From NCBI RefSeq assembly GCF_023896955.1, contig NZ_JAMHIW010000006.1, positions 124,001 through 188,000 on the forward strand: a DNA stretch of 64,000 nucleotides, read 5' to 3'. The position numbers were made by a program, and so were the translations under genes. Positions 30,447-38,642 of the stretch are shown here, piece by piece. Origin of the DNA: Micromonospora sp. RHAY321 (GTDB lineage: Bacteria > Actinomycetota > Actinomycetes > Mycobacteriales > Micromonosporaceae). Numbering within the stretch: the stretch's first letter is position 1; the number at the start of each line of letters is the position of its first letter. Below the pieces are notes generated by a model, which saw nothing but the letters and a program-made list of their open reading frames with translations, ran no database searches and was not told the origin of the DNA.

Positions 30447-30929
30447 TCAGGCGGCTTCGGCGGACCCGGCGGCATGGGCCGCGACGGTCAGATCGGCGAG
30501 ATCACGGCGGAGCGCCACCTCGACTGCCCGGGCGGCGAGCCCGCCGAGGAGCAGGGCCACGACCCGGCCGTACGGGGCGGTCGGCACCGCTTCCTGGGTG
30601 ACGGTGACCGCCGTGCAGCCACGGCGGCGACGCCGGACCTGTCGCAGGCTCCAGGTGATCCGGTAGTCCGCGCCGGCACCGGAGGAGCAGAGGACCAGCC
30701 GATGGGGGGCGAGCGCCTCCACCACCAGGAACTCCTCGGTCAGCGTGCCGCCGCCCGGCTGGGCGCGCTCCTCGCGCCACGCGGTGCCCGGCCCGAAGGG
30801 GCCGGGGGTGAGCAGCTCGACCGGGCCGGCGGCGGTCAGCCGGGAGGCGCGGCCGGGCAGGTCGGTCAGCAGACGCCACACATCGACAGCGTGCGCCTCG
30901 ATGAACCCGGTAACCGCCACCGTCGACAT
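30447..30929 (-). CDS. SRPBCC family (START/polyketide cyclase-like) protein
   Basis: A 160-residue protein with a helix-grip fold pattern. It has a first strand TVAVTGFIEAHAVDVWRLLTDLPG, TWAWREE-like mid strands (GTAWREERAQPGG, RLVLCSSGAGADYRITWSL, AVTVTQEAV), and a long C-terminal helix ([29 protein letters not shown]). Such proteins bind hydrophobic ligands or act as co-chaperone-like factors; no ligand is suggested. ATG 30929 follows GGGAGG at good spacing. No obvious operon partner. Confidence 0.78.
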   Translation of the reverse strand: MSTVAVTGFIEAHAVDVWRLLTDLPGRASRLTAAGPVELLTPGPFGPGTAWREERAQPGGGTLTEEFLVVEALAPHRLVLCSSGAGADYRITWSLRQVRRRRRGCTAVTVTQEAVPTAPYGRVVALLLGGLAARAVEVALRRDLADLTVAAHAAGSAEAA

Positions 30930-31061
30930 GCCACCCTCCCGTGATCTCGACGGTACGCGGGGTGAGGGCTGGACGGGGCCCCCGGGACGGAATTTCCACC
31001 GCCCGGAGGCCACGCTGTCCATTTCGGTGGTTGCTCGGCGCCGGTCGTCGACCGGCGCCGG

Positions 31062-31277
31062 TCAGCGCTCGAAGCGGCCGGCCCGGATCGCTCCGATGAA
31101 GGCTGTCCATCCCGGCGGGCTGACGGCCAGTGTGGGACCGGCCTGGTCCTTGGAGTCGCGGACCGCGACCAGACCGAGGACGTCGACCAGGTTGTCCGCC
31201 ACCTCCACGCAGAGCCCCTGGTCATTGGAACGGCTGCTGGTACGCCAGACCGCGCCCGCGAGATCGTGCATCGTCAT
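31062..31277 (-). CDS. DUF397 domain protein
   Basis: A 71-residue protein that is all DUF397: AVWRTSSRSNDQGLCVEVAD, VAVRDSKDQAGPTLAVSPPGWTAFIGAIRAGRF. DUF397 proteins are very common in Streptomyces-like actinobacteria and are usually encoded next to an XRE/helix-turn-helix regulator (WhiJ/BldB-type systems). No such partner is adjacent here: the neighbours are the SRPBCC gene and fahA. ATG 31277 or ATG 31271 may be the start. Confidence 0.85.
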   Translation of the reverse strand: MTMHDLAGAVWRTSSRSNDQGLCVEVADNLVDVLGLVAVRDSKDQAGPTLAVSPPGWTAFIGAIRAGRFER

Positions 31278-31492
31278 CTACCTCCGTGTGCGATGGGATG
31301 CCCCACCGCTGCCGGCCAGACGACCGGCCCGTACCGCGCGGCGGGGCGACGGAATCCGGGACGATCAACGGGGAAATCCGGATCGGTGATCGCACAGCGG
31401 GTGCGATCAACAGTCCCGCCGACGAGACGGGTCTGTCGGGTGGGTGACCAGCGCGGTTCCCGGCGGCCCGGTCCGTCTGGTGGCCCGGCGAC

Positions 31493-32689
31493 TCAGCGGG
31501 CCGGGCGGACCGTTCCGGTGACCTCGCCGAGGGCGATGGTGGTGCCGTCCGGGCCGGGAGCGGTGGCGGTGATGGTCACCGTGTCGCCGTCGGCGAGGAA
31601 GGTGCGGCTCTCGTCGCCGAGCTTCACCGGCTCCGCCCCGCCCCAGGTCAGCTCCAGGAACGAGCCGACCTGCCCACGGTCCGGGCCGGAGACGGTGCCC
31701 GAGGCGTACAGGTCGCCGGTGCGCAGGGAGGCGCCGTTGACGGTGAGGTGCGCCAACTGCTGTGCCGGAGTCCAGTACATGGTGGCGAACGGCGGCTCGC
31801 TGACCCGTTCGCCGTTCCACTCGACCGCCAGCCGGAGGTCCAGCCCCACGTGGGGCACGTCGCGCAGGTAGTCGGCGACCGGCGGATCCTGGTCGGGGGC
31901 CGGTACGAAGGCGTCGGCGAGCGCGTCCAGCGGCGTCACCCAGGCCGAGACCGAGGTGGCGAAGGACTTGCCCAGGAACGGGCCGAGCGGCTGGTACTCC
32001 CACGCCTGGATGTCACGGGCCGACCAGTCGTTGACCAGCACCACCCCGAAGACGTGGTCGGCGAAGTCGTCGACGGACACGGGTGTCCCCAACGGGCTGG
32101 GCACACCGACCACGAAGCCGACCTCCGCCTCGATGTCGAGGCGTACGGACGGGCCGGTGACCGGGCCTTCGGCGGAGGCGCGCTGCCCGGTCGGGCGGAC
32201 CACCGGCGTGCCGGAGACCACCACCGTGCCGGCACGCCCGTGGTAGCCGATCGGCAGGTGCTTCCAGTTGGGCAGCAGCGGCGGCTGGCCCGGGCGGAAG
32301 ATCTGCCCGACGTTCGACGCGTGGTGCTCGGACGAGTAGAAGTCGACGTAGTCGGCGACCTCGACGGGAAGCAGCAGCTCCACCTCGTCCAGCGGCACCA
32401 GCAGCGGCTCCACCGCGCCCCGGTGCGCCGGGTCGGTCAGCAGCTCGGTGATCCGCTGCCGCACGGCCGTCCACTGCGGACGACCCAGCGCCATGAACTC
32501 GTTCAGGGTGGGCCGGCACAGCGCGCCGGCGGCGAGCACCAGGTCGGCGGCCTCCGCCCCGGCCAGGTCGAACACCCACGACCCGATCCGGACGCCGATC
32601 CGCGGCCGGCCCCCGTTCTGCCGGAACACCCCGTACGGCAGGTTCGTCACCCCGTACGGCGAACCGTCGGCGCCGGTCACCCAGGTCAT
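31493..32689 (-). CDS. fahA: Fumarylacetoacetase
   Basis: A 398-residue enzyme that hydrolyses fumarylacetoacetate to fumarate and acetoacetate, the last step of tyrosine/homogentisate catabolism. The N-terminal SH3-like part (GVFRQNGGRPRIGVRIGSWVFDL) precedes the catalytic domain. That domain carries YVDFYSSEHHASNVGQIFRP (catalytic His, metal Asp), LDIEAEVGFVVG (Glu ligands) and LVNDWSARDIQAWEYQPLGPFLGKSF. ATG 32689 overlaps the preceding gene's stop by 4 bp (ATGA), so the two are translationally coupled. Fumarate from this step feeds the two fumarases nearby. Confidence 0.95.
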   Translation of the reverse strand: MTWVTGADGSPYGVTNLPYGVFRQNGGRPRIGVRIGSWVFDLAGAEAADLVLAAGALCRPTLNEFMALGRPQWTAVRQRITELLTDPAHRGAVEPLLVPLDEVELLLPVEVADYVDFYSSEHHASNVGQIFRPGQPPLLPNWKHLPIGYHGRAGTVVVSGTPVVRPTGQRASAEGPVTGPSVRLDIEAEVGFVVGVPSPLGTPVSVDDFADHVFGVVLVNDWSARDIQAWEYQPLGPFLGKSFATSVSAWVTPLDALADAFVPAPDQDPPVADYLRDVPHVGLDLRLAVEWNGERVSEPPFATMYWTPAQQLAHLTVNGASLRTGDLYASGTVSGPDRGQVGSFLELTWGGAEPVKLGDESRTFLADGDTVTITATAPGPDGTTIALGEVTGTVRPAR

Positions 32690-33555
32690 GCGTCGTAGCC
32701 CCCGTTCACCAGCCCCAGCCGGATCAGATCGGTCAGTGGTTCCAGGATGCTGCACGAGCCGAAGCCGACCCAGAGCGGGCGGGGTGCGTCCAGCCGGCCG
32801 GTCGTCCGCTCCAGCAGCGGGCGCGGGTCGGCGACAGTGAGCAGCTCGGCGACCGGGCCCACGCCGTCGCCCTCGGCCGCCGCCAGCGTCGCGGCCAGCA
32901 CATTGGCGTAGCCGTGGTGGGTGAACCCGGTCTCCGGGTCGAGGTGCCGGACCGCCTGGTGCAGCCCCGCGGTCAGCTTGAACGGCAGGTCGCGGTCCCG
33001 GCAGGCGCAGATCACCGCGGCCAGCTCGGCCGGGGTAGGAAAGAGTTCGGCGGCCAGCCCACCGGTGCGGAACTTGGCCGCGACCGGCACCCCGTCGGCC
33101 CGGGCGGCGACGAGCGCGTCCAACGCGCCCATCAGCCCGAAGGTCAGCGGCAGCTCGGCGTAGACGGCCTCGACGTCCGGCAGGGAGTCGGCCACCCGCA
33201 GCAGCTCGGCGATGCCGGGCAGTGGGTCCTCGCCCCGCCGGGCGACCGCGACCTCGACCTGTCGGGCGGTGACGCCGTCCGGCGCGAGGAACGACAGCGC
33301 GAAGGGCAGGTTCCCGATGCCGGTGTCACCGATCGCGCCGATCACCAGGCCCTCGCCCGGGTCGACGAGGCCGCTCAGGTCGCCGCGCGTCAGGGTCGAG
33401 GCCGGGACCAGCAGCGGGCCGACCAGGTCGGCGTACCAGGCGGTGCGGTGGCGGCGGTGGGCGGCCAGCGCCTCGTGCAGCGTGGCGCTACCCGGAGGGA
33501 AGACGGCGGCGTCGTCCACCAGGCCGTCGAGGAGTGCGGGCACCTGCGTTGACAC
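32686..33555 (-). CDS. Unknown protein of the homogentisate locus, TIM-barrel-like
   Basis: A 289-residue soluble protein that I cannot assign to a named family. Alternating strand-helix units (LVIGAIGDTG, ARQVEVAVARRGEDPLPGIAELLRVADSL, VEAVYAELPLTFGLMGALDAL, GVPVAAKFRTGGLAAELFPTPAELAAVICACRDRDLPFKLTAGLH) suggest a beta/alpha barrel. Conserved-looking polar residues are K and R of AKFRTGG, K of FKLTAGLH and two His of FTHHGYANV. It is coupled to fahA (ATGA) and divergent from hmgA. GTG 33555 is 8 nt after TACATT with TTGTCC 18 bp further up. No maleylacetoacetate isomerase gene is seen, so a role in that step is a hypothesis only. Confidence 0.8.
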   Translation of the reverse strand: MSTQVPALLDGLVDDAAVFPPGSATLHEALAAHRRHRTAWYADLVGPLLVPASTLTRGDLSGLVDPGEGLVIGAIGDTGIGNLPFALSFLAPDGVTARQVEVAVARRGEDPLPGIAELLRVADSLPDVEAVYAELPLTFGLMGALDALVAARADGVPVAAKFRTGGLAAELFPTPAELAAVICACRDRDLPFKLTAGLHQAVRHLDPETGFTHHGYANVLAATLAAAEGDGVGPVAELLTVADPRPLLERTTGRLDAPRPLWVGFGSCSILEPLTDLIRLGLVNGGYDA

Positions 33556-33563
33556 GGAACAAG

Positions 33564-33593
33564 AATGTACGGGACGCTACAAGGAACGGACAA
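33564..33593 (-). promoter_or_regulatory. Promoter of the unknown gene-fahA operon
   Basis: TTGTCC (33588-33593) and TACATT (33564-33569) are separated by 18 bp on the minus strand, with the GTG start 8 nt further on. The palindrome at 33596-33614 abuts the -35 box. Confidence 0.5.
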
Positions 33594-33595
33594 CA

Positions 33596-33614
33596 GCGTC
33601 CGATTATCGGACGC
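33596..33614. promoter_or_regulatory. Perfect 19-bp palindrome between hmgA and the fahA operon
   Basis: GCGTCCGATTATCGGACGC: 9-bp arms around one central T, without mismatch. It is 2 bp upstream of the -35 box of the minus operon and about where the hmgA -35 region should be, so one bound dimer could control both directions. The binding protein is not identifiable from the window; the Lrp regulator beside hpd is one candidate. Confidence 0.7.
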
Positions 33615-33649
33615 CTCCGGCCGGTGAACGGGACATATCGGGAGGCGAG

Positions 33650-34816
33650 ATGCCGTACTACCGCAGCGTCGGCGAGGTGCCGCGTAAGCGCCACACCCAG
33701 TTCCGCCAGCCCGACGGCAGCCTCTACGCCGAGGAGCTGATGGGCCAGGAGGGCTTCTCCTCCGACTCGTCCCTGCTCTACCACCGGCACGCGCCCACCG
33801 CGATCCTGGCCGCCGACGAGTTCACCCCACCGGAGTTCACCCGGACGCCGAACCTGCCGCTCAAGCCCCGCCACCTGCGCACCCACAAGCTCGACACCGG
33901 CGGCGCCGACCCGATCCTCGGCCGGCAGTACCTGCTCGCCAACGACGACGTCCGGATCGGGTACGTGCTCGCCGACCAGCCCTCGCCGCTGTTCCGCGAC
34001 GCCACCGGCGACCACTGCCTCTACGTCGAGTCGGGCACGCTGCGGGTCGAGTCCCCGTTCGGCGTGCTGGAGGCGGTGGCCGGTGACTACGTCGTCATCC
34101 CCACCTCGACCATCCACCGGCTGGTGCCCACCGGTGAAGAGCCCGTCCGCCTGCTCACCATCGAAGCGTCCGGGCACATCGGCCCGCCCAAGCGCTACCT
34201 CTCGGTACGCGGCCAGTTCCTCGAGCACTCGCCGTACTGCGAGCGCGACGTCCGCGGCCCGGAGGCCCCGCTGCTCGTCGACGGCGAGGAGGCGGAGGTG
34301 CTGGTGCGCCACCGGCGTGGTTGGACCCGTTACGTCTACGCCCACCACCCGTTCGACGTGGTCGGCTGGGACGGGCACCTCTACCCGTGGGCGTTCTCCA
34401 TCCACGACTTCGAGCCCATCACCGGCCGGATCCACCAGCCCCCGCCGGTGCACCAGACCTTCCAGGGCCCCAACTTCGTCATCTGCTCGTTCGTGCCCCG
34501 CAAGGTCGACTACCACCCGGACTCGATCCCCGTGCCCTACAACCACCACAACGTCGACTCCGACGAGATGCTCTTCTACACCGGCGGCAACTACGAGGCC
34601 CGGCGCGGCTCCGGCATCGAGCAGGGCTCGATCTCCCTGCACCCGTCCGGTTTCACCCACGGCCCCCAGCCGGGTGCCGCCGAGCGTTCCATCGGCGCGG
34701 ACTACTTCGACGAGTTGGCTGTCATGGTCGACACCTTCCGCCCGCTGGATCTCTGCGACGCGGCCCGCAGTTGCGAGGACGACGGCTACGCCTGGACGTG
34801 GGCACGTCGCGCCTGA
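33650..34816 (+). CDS. hmgA: Homogentisate 1,2-dioxygenase
   Basis: A 388-residue non-haem iron dioxygenase that opens the homogentisate ring to maleylacetoacetate. The double-cupin fold shows DHCLYVESGTLRVESPFGVLEAVAGDYVVIPTSTIHRLVP in the first half. NHHNVDSDEMLFYTGGNYEARRGSGIEQGSISLHPSGFTHGPQPG in the second holds the His/Glu iron ligands. It is shorter than the ~430-residue proteobacterial enzyme and matches the actinobacterial form. ATG 33650 follows GGAGG. It is divergent from the unknown gene-fahA operon across a shared palindrome. Confidence 0.93.
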   Translation: MPYYRSVGEVPRKRHTQFRQPDGSLYAEELMGQEGFSSDSSLLYHRHAPTAILAADEFTPPEFTRTPNLPLKPRHLRTHKLDTGGADPILGRQYLLANDDVRIGYVLADQPSPLFRDATGDHCLYVESGTLRVESPFGVLEAVAGDYVVIPTSTIHRLVPTGEEPVRLLTIEASGHIGPPKRYLSVRGQFLEHSPYCERDVRGPEAPLLVDGEEAEVLVRHRRGWTRYVYAHHPFDVVGWDGHLYPWAFSIHDFEPITGRIHQPPPVHQTFQGPNFVICSFVPRKVDYHPDSIPVPYNHHNVDSDEMLFYTGGNYEARRGSGIEQGSISLHPSGFTHGPQPGAAERSIGADYFDELAVMVDTFRPLDLCDAARSCEDDGYAWTWARRA

Positions 34817-34837
34817 GCTGGCCGGCCGCGCGCCGGG

Positions 34838-35866
34838 TCAGCGGATGGCGGTGCGGGTGAAGATGGCGAACTCGGCGACCGCGGTGGCGGCGACGGCCAG
34901 CACCAGCGGCCACGGCGAGCCGATCACCGCGTACACCAGCAGCAGCACCGGGGCGGCTCCCACCGCGTAGATCGCCAGGGCCAGCGACCGGTCCGAGTGC
35001 AGCAGCTCGGGCAGGACGGTCCGGGTCAGCCCCGGCAGCCGGGCCGCCAGTTGCCACACCACGACCCCGCCGGTGAGCGCGGCGAGCACGGCCAGGAGGC
35101 GGGAGAACCCGTCGTTCGCCGAGGCGGCGAACGCCACCACCACCGCGGCCACCAGCGACCAGCCCGCGCCGTAGAGCACCAGCCGGTGCAGGCCGTGGGC
35201 GATGGTCCGCCCCGAGTCCATCCGCTTCGGGCTGATCGTGGCCGCCTCGGCGAGGTGCTCCAGCGCCTCCGACCAGCGGCGCTGCTCCAGCCGGATGACG
35301 CCCACGTCGTGTCGGGCCTCGGCGAGGCGCGGGTCGAGCCGCAACGCCTCCCGGTAGGCCCGCTCGGCCAGATCGAACAGCTCCAGCCGGGCGGCGACCA
35401 GGCCGAGCACCAGGTGCGCCTGCGGCTCCTCGGGGGCCAGCTCGACCCCACGCCAGGCCGCGTTCAGCGCCGGCTGGCCGTTGCGCGCGCCGGCCAGGAT
35501 CGCCGCCGCGCTGCGTTGCGCGTACGCGTCGGCCGGGCCGAGCGCGAGGATCCGGTCAGCGGTGGCGGCGGACTCGGGGTAGCGCTCCAGGTCGGCCAGC
35601 GCCATGCCTCGGGCGACCAGTGCGGGGAGCGCCTCCGGTGCGGCGGCCACGGCCGCGTCGGCGGCGGTGAGCGCGTCGGCCGGCCGGCCGGCGGCCAGGT
35701 GTACCCGGGCCAGCATGGTGAGCACGTCGGGATCGTCGGGCTGCAGGGCGAGGCCGTAGGTCAGCTCCCCGGCCGCCTCGTCGTGGCGGCCGAGCTCGGC
35801 GAGAAGCTGGGCTCGCTGGAGGTAGCCGTCGGCGGCGGACTGGTCGGGGGCGGGTTCGCTGGACAT
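34838..35866 (-). CDS. TPR-repeat membrane protein
   Basis: A 342-residue protein. Residues ~10-240 hold about six TPR-like repeats (ADGYLQRAQLLAELGRHDEAAGELTYGLALQPDD and FDLAERAYREALRLDPRLAEARHDVGVIRLEQRRWSEAL are clear examples). The C-terminal third has four predicted membrane helices (about 245-265, 272-292, 300-318, 322-340), so the repeats should face the cytoplasm. ATG 35866 is 7 nt after TAGGCT, a -10 box that overlaps the ispF stop codon, so it can be leaderless as well as read through from carD-ispD-ispF. Function unknown. Confidence 0.82.
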   Translation of the reverse strand: MSSEPAPDQSAADGYLQRAQLLAELGRHDEAAGELTYGLALQPDDPDVLTMLARVHLAAGRPADALTAADAAVAAAPEALPALVARGMALADLERYPESAATADRILALGPADAYAQRSAAAILAGARNGQPALNAAWRGVELAPEEPQAHLVLGLVAARLELFDLAERAYREALRLDPRLAEARHDVGVIRLEQRRWSEALEHLAEAATISPKRMDSGRTIAHGLHRLVLYGAGWSLVAAVVVAFAASANDGFSRLLAVLAALTGGVVVWQLAARLPGLTRTVLPELLHSDRSLALAIYAVGAAPVLLLVYAVIGSPWPLVLAVAATAVAEFAIFTRTAIR

Positions 35867-35876
35867 CGCGGCGAGC

Positions 35877-36359
35877 CTAGGTGGCCGGCGCGTCGTACAC
35901 CAGGGCCACCGCGATACCGGCCAGCCCTTCCTCACGGCCGGTGAAACCGAGCCCGTCGGTGGTCGCCGCGGAGAGGGTCACCGGCGCACCGACTGCAGCG
36001 GAGAGCACCTGCTGGGCCTCCTCGCGGCGTCGGCTGATCTTCGGCCGATTGCCGACCACCTGCACGGACACGTTGCCGATCTCCAAACCGGCGGCCCGCA
36101 CGCGCCGAGCCGTCTCGGTCAGCAGGGCGACGCCGGTGGCGCCGGCCCACTCCGGCTGGCCCACCCCGAAGACGGAGCCGAGATCGCCCAGGCCGGCGGC
36201 GGAGAGCAGCGCGTTGCAGGCGGCGTGCGCGGCCACGTCGGCGTCCGAGTGCCCGGCCAGGCCGTCCTGGTCGGGCCAGAGCAGACCCGCCACCCAGCAC
36301 GGCCGGCCAGGCTCGAAGGCGTGCACGTCGGTGCCGATGGCCACCCGGGGAACGATCAT
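35877..36359 (-). CDS. ispF: 2-C-methyl-D-erythritol 2,4-cyclodiphosphate synthase
   Basis: A 160-residue MEP-pathway enzyme that makes the cyclic diphosphate from CDP-ME 2-phosphate with release of CMP, supplying isoprenoid precursors. [16 protein letters not shown] (metal-binding Asp and His), [32 protein letters not shown] and the C-terminal [25 protein letters not shown] are conserved. Length matches trimeric IspF. It starts 16 bp after the ispD stop. Confidence 0.95.
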   Translation of the reverse strand: MIVPRVAIGTDVHAFEPGRPCWVAGLLWPDQDGLAGHSDADVAAHAACNALLSAAGLGDLGSVFGVGQPEWAGATGVALLTETARRVRAAGLEIGNVSVQVVGNRPKISRRREEAQQVLSAAVGAPVTLSAATTDGLGFTGREEGLAGIAVALVYDAPAT

Positions 36360-36375
36360 GATCAGAGGGTACGCG

Positions 36376-37071
36376 TCACTCGGCGGCAGCCAGCAGATGC
36401 TCCGCCAGCGCCAGGTCGAACGGGCGGGTGATTTTCAGGGCGTACTCCGAGCCCGGCACGCAGCCCACCGTGACGCCCTGCTTCTCGACCAGACCGGCGT
36501 CGTCGGTGAGCGGATCACCGGCCGCGGCATGCGCGGCGGTGAGCACGGAACGGCGGAAACCCTGCGGGGTCTGCACCGCGCGCAGGGCGGATCGGTCGAC
36601 GGTGCCGAGCACCACCTCGCCGGCGCCGACCTCCTTGATCGTGTCGACGACCGGCAGGACCGGGATCACCGCGTCCCGCCCGCCCCGGACCGCGGCGGCG
36701 ACGGATTCGACCAGCTCGGGCGGGGTGAGCGCACGGGCGGCGTCGTGCACCAGGATGATCTCCGGGCCGGCGGGCACCGCGGCCAGCGCGGCGGCCACCG
36801 ATGCCTGCCGCTCGGCGCCACCGGGCACCACGGTCACCGGCGCCACCGCAGCGAGCAGCTCGCGCACGGCCGTCACCTCGGTCGCCGGCGCGGCCACCAC
36901 GATCGTGTGTACCGAGGGCGCCGCGGCCAGCCGGCGCACGGCGTGCACGAGCAGCGGCTCGCCGGCCAGCAGGCGCAGCGCCTTGGGTCGGCCGGGGCCG
37001 AGCCGTACACCGGCACCCGCCGCAGGAACGAGGACCGCGACGTCACCGCGCGGATTGAGCTGCGCGGTCAC
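36376..37071 (-). CDS. ispD: 2-C-methyl-D-erythritol 4-phosphate cytidylyltransferase
   Basis: A 231-residue nucleotidyltransferase that couples CTP to MEP. The N-terminal CTP loop is [48 protein letters not shown] and [15 protein letters not shown] give substrate contacts; VDTIKEV and [14 protein letters not shown] are family signatures, and [31 protein letters not shown] closes the chain. GTG 37071 is 53 bp after the carD stop, in the carD-ispD-ispF order seen in mycobacteria. Confidence 0.95.
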   Translation of the reverse strand: MTAQLNPRGDVAVLVPAAGAGVRLGPGRPKALRLLAGEPLLVHAVRRLAAAPSVHTIVVAAPATEVTAVRELLAAVAPVTVVPGGAERQASVAAALAAVPAGPEIILVHDAARALTPPELVESVAAAVRGGRDAVIPVLPVVDTIKEVGAGEVVLGTVDRSALRAVQTPQGFRRSVLTAAHAAAGDPLTDDAGLVEKQGVTVGCVPGSEYALKITRPFDLALAEHLLAAAE

Positions 37072-37124
37072 GTCACGGTCCTCGGTTTGTTCGCTACGAA
37101 GTGGGTACGACGATGCTGTGCGGA

Positions 37125-37610
37125 CTAGGCCTCGGTGAGCACCTTGTCGAGCAGCGTCTCCGCCTCGTCCTTGGTGCTCTTCTCGGCCAGCGCGACCTCG
37201 CCGACGAGAATGTCACGGGCCTTGGCGAGCATTCGCTTCTCACCCGCGGAAAGGCCCCGCTCCCGCTCCCGACGCCACAGGTCTCGCACGACCTCGGCGA
37301 CCTTCAGCGGGTTGCCGGAGGCCAGCTTCTCCAGGTTGGCCTTGTAACGCCGCGACCAGTTGGTCGGCTCCTCGGTGTGCGGAGCCCGAAGAACGTCGAA
37401 GACCTTGCCGAGGCCTTCTTCGCCGACCACCTCACGCACACCCACGATCTCGGCGTTCTCGGCCGGCACCCGGACCGTCAGGTCACCCTGAGCAACCCTC
37501 AGGACGAGGTACTGCTTGGGCTCGCCCTTGATGACCCGAGTCTCGATTGCCTCGATGAGTGCGGCCCCGTGGTGGGGGTAAACAACGGTCTCGCCGACAC
37601 TGAAAACCAT
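37125..37610 (-). CDS. carD: CarD family transcriptional regulator
   Basis: A 161-residue protein that binds RNA polymerase beta through its N-terminal Tudor-like domain ([37 protein letters not shown]) and the upstream edge of the -10 region through a C-terminal helical domain ([42 protein letters not shown]). It stabilises open promoter complexes, notably at rRNA promoters. Length equals mycobacterial CarD. ATG 37610 has AAAGGGG upstream. Its promoter is at 37638-37666; ispD and ispF follow. Confidence 0.95.
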   Translation of the reverse strand: MVFSVGETVVYPHHGAALIEAIETRVIKGEPKQYLVLRVAQGDLTVRVPAENAEIVGVREVVGEEGLGKVFDVLRAPHTEEPTNWSRRYKANLEKLASGNPLKVAEVVRDLWRRERERGLSAGEKRMLAKARDILVGEVALAEKSTKDEAETLLDKVLTEA

Positions 37611-37937
37611 AGGTTCGAAACCCCTTTCGCTGTGTCTAGGGTAACACGGTCAGGCACCGATGTCTCACCGATGTCCTGACCGTTGGCGCAGCTCAGGGGC
37701 CCTGTGAGAGGTCTTTCTTCAGCTTGACAGGCGGTCAAACCAATGGTTCGAACACGCTCCGTAACGTACGGATGACTTCCCGGTACGGGTGAACAGAACG
37801 TCGAGATCAAGGGCTATGCGCTCACCTCATGGTATCCCGCCGAGCGGAACTGCGCCCAGGTGTAGCGGGAGGTGCCCCCGTGGGGGACGCTGGAGGCGGA
37901 ACCGCACTCCGCTCTCGAGACGCTGTCAGGGGGTCCG
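37611..37937. other. Divergent intergenic region upstream of carD
   Basis: About 327 bp. It contains the carD promoter and the 11-bp-phased direct repeat. An inverted repeat TTGAC-AGGCG-GTCAA lies at 37723-37737, with a TTCGAA site shortly after. On the other side is the AGGGGG ribosome-binding site of the gene at 37938. No further gene is supported. Confidence 0.5.
37638..37675 (-). promoter_or_regulatory. carD promoter with a phased direct repeat
   Basis: GAGACA (37661-37666) and TACCCT (37638-37643) are separated by exactly 17 bp on the minus strand. CACCGATGTC occurs twice at an 11-bp period (plus-strand 37655-37664 and 37666-37675), across and just above the -35 box, so a regulator could contact successive helical turns. 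Confidence 0.55.
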
Positions 37938-38633
37938 ATGGGCAGGCCAGACGCAGAGGGCCAGGGGCCGTCCGAAGGGCTGCCCGACCTGCCACCCGAG
38001 TGGGGTCGCGTGGTGGTCCCCGACGACGCCTCCGCGCTCGCCGCCGAGGCGGCCGAACTCCGCCGTGAACTGCGCCGGGCCGCCGGCCAGCCCGGCGACG
38101 GCCCCCGTGCCCTCGCCCTGCCGCTGCTGGTCCTGCTGGTGGCGCTGCTCACCACGCTGGTCGGCCTGCTCGCGGTCACCTGGCCGCGCGCCGGTCGCGG
38201 CACCGACCGCCCGACTCCCGCCCCCTACTCGCCGCCCGCCGCCCTCACCGGGCGGCCGCTGCCCGCACTCGACCTGGTCGACGCCACTCAGGCGCCGGTG
38301 CCACTGCGTGGCCTGCTGCCCGCCATGATCATCCTGTTGGACGGCTGCACCTGCCCGGAGCGGGTCGCCGAGGCGGTGGGCGCGGCACCCGCCGGGGTTT
38401 CCGTGGTCACCGTCAGCGGAGGGCGGACGGTGACGGCCCAACCGTCGACCGGACGGGACGTACGAGCCCTCGCCGATCCCGCCGGCGGCCTGCGCGCCTT
38501 CGTGGGTCAACCGGCCCACCCCGGCACCGCGACCGCGCTGCTGGTCGACCGTGCCGGTGTGGTGACCCGGGTGCTGCCCGAACTGGGGCCGGTCGACGCG
38601 TACCGCGCGGACCTGACCGCCCTCGCCGCCTGA
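37938..38633 (+). CDS. Single-pass membrane protein, possibly thioredoxin-like
   Basis: A 231-residue protein of unknown function. Residues 1-60 are acidic and cytoplasmic, 61-83 form a membrane helix (ALALPLLVLLVALLTTLVGLLAVTW), and the external part looks like a thioredoxin/AhpC-type fold: RPLPALDLVDATQAPVPLRGLLPAMIILLDGCTCPERV, GVSVVTVSGG, RDVRALADPAGG, PGTATALLVDRAGVVTRVL. The CTC motif stands where a redox CxxC would be, and no second CxxC is seen. ATG 37938 follows AGGGGG. It lies at the border of the PKS segment. Confidence 0.7.
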   Translation: MGRPDAEGQGPSEGLPDLPPEWGRVVVPDDASALAAEAAELRRELRRAAGQPGDGPRALALPLLVLLVALLTTLVGLLAVTWPRAGRGTDRPTPAPYSPPAALTGRPLPALDLVDATQAPVPLRGLLPAMIILLDGCTCPERVAEAVGAAPAGVSVVTVSGGRTVTAQPSTGRDVRALADPAGGLRAFVGQPAHPGTATALLVDRAGVVTRVLPELGPVDAYRADLTALAA

Positions 38634-38642
38634 CCGCCCCGC

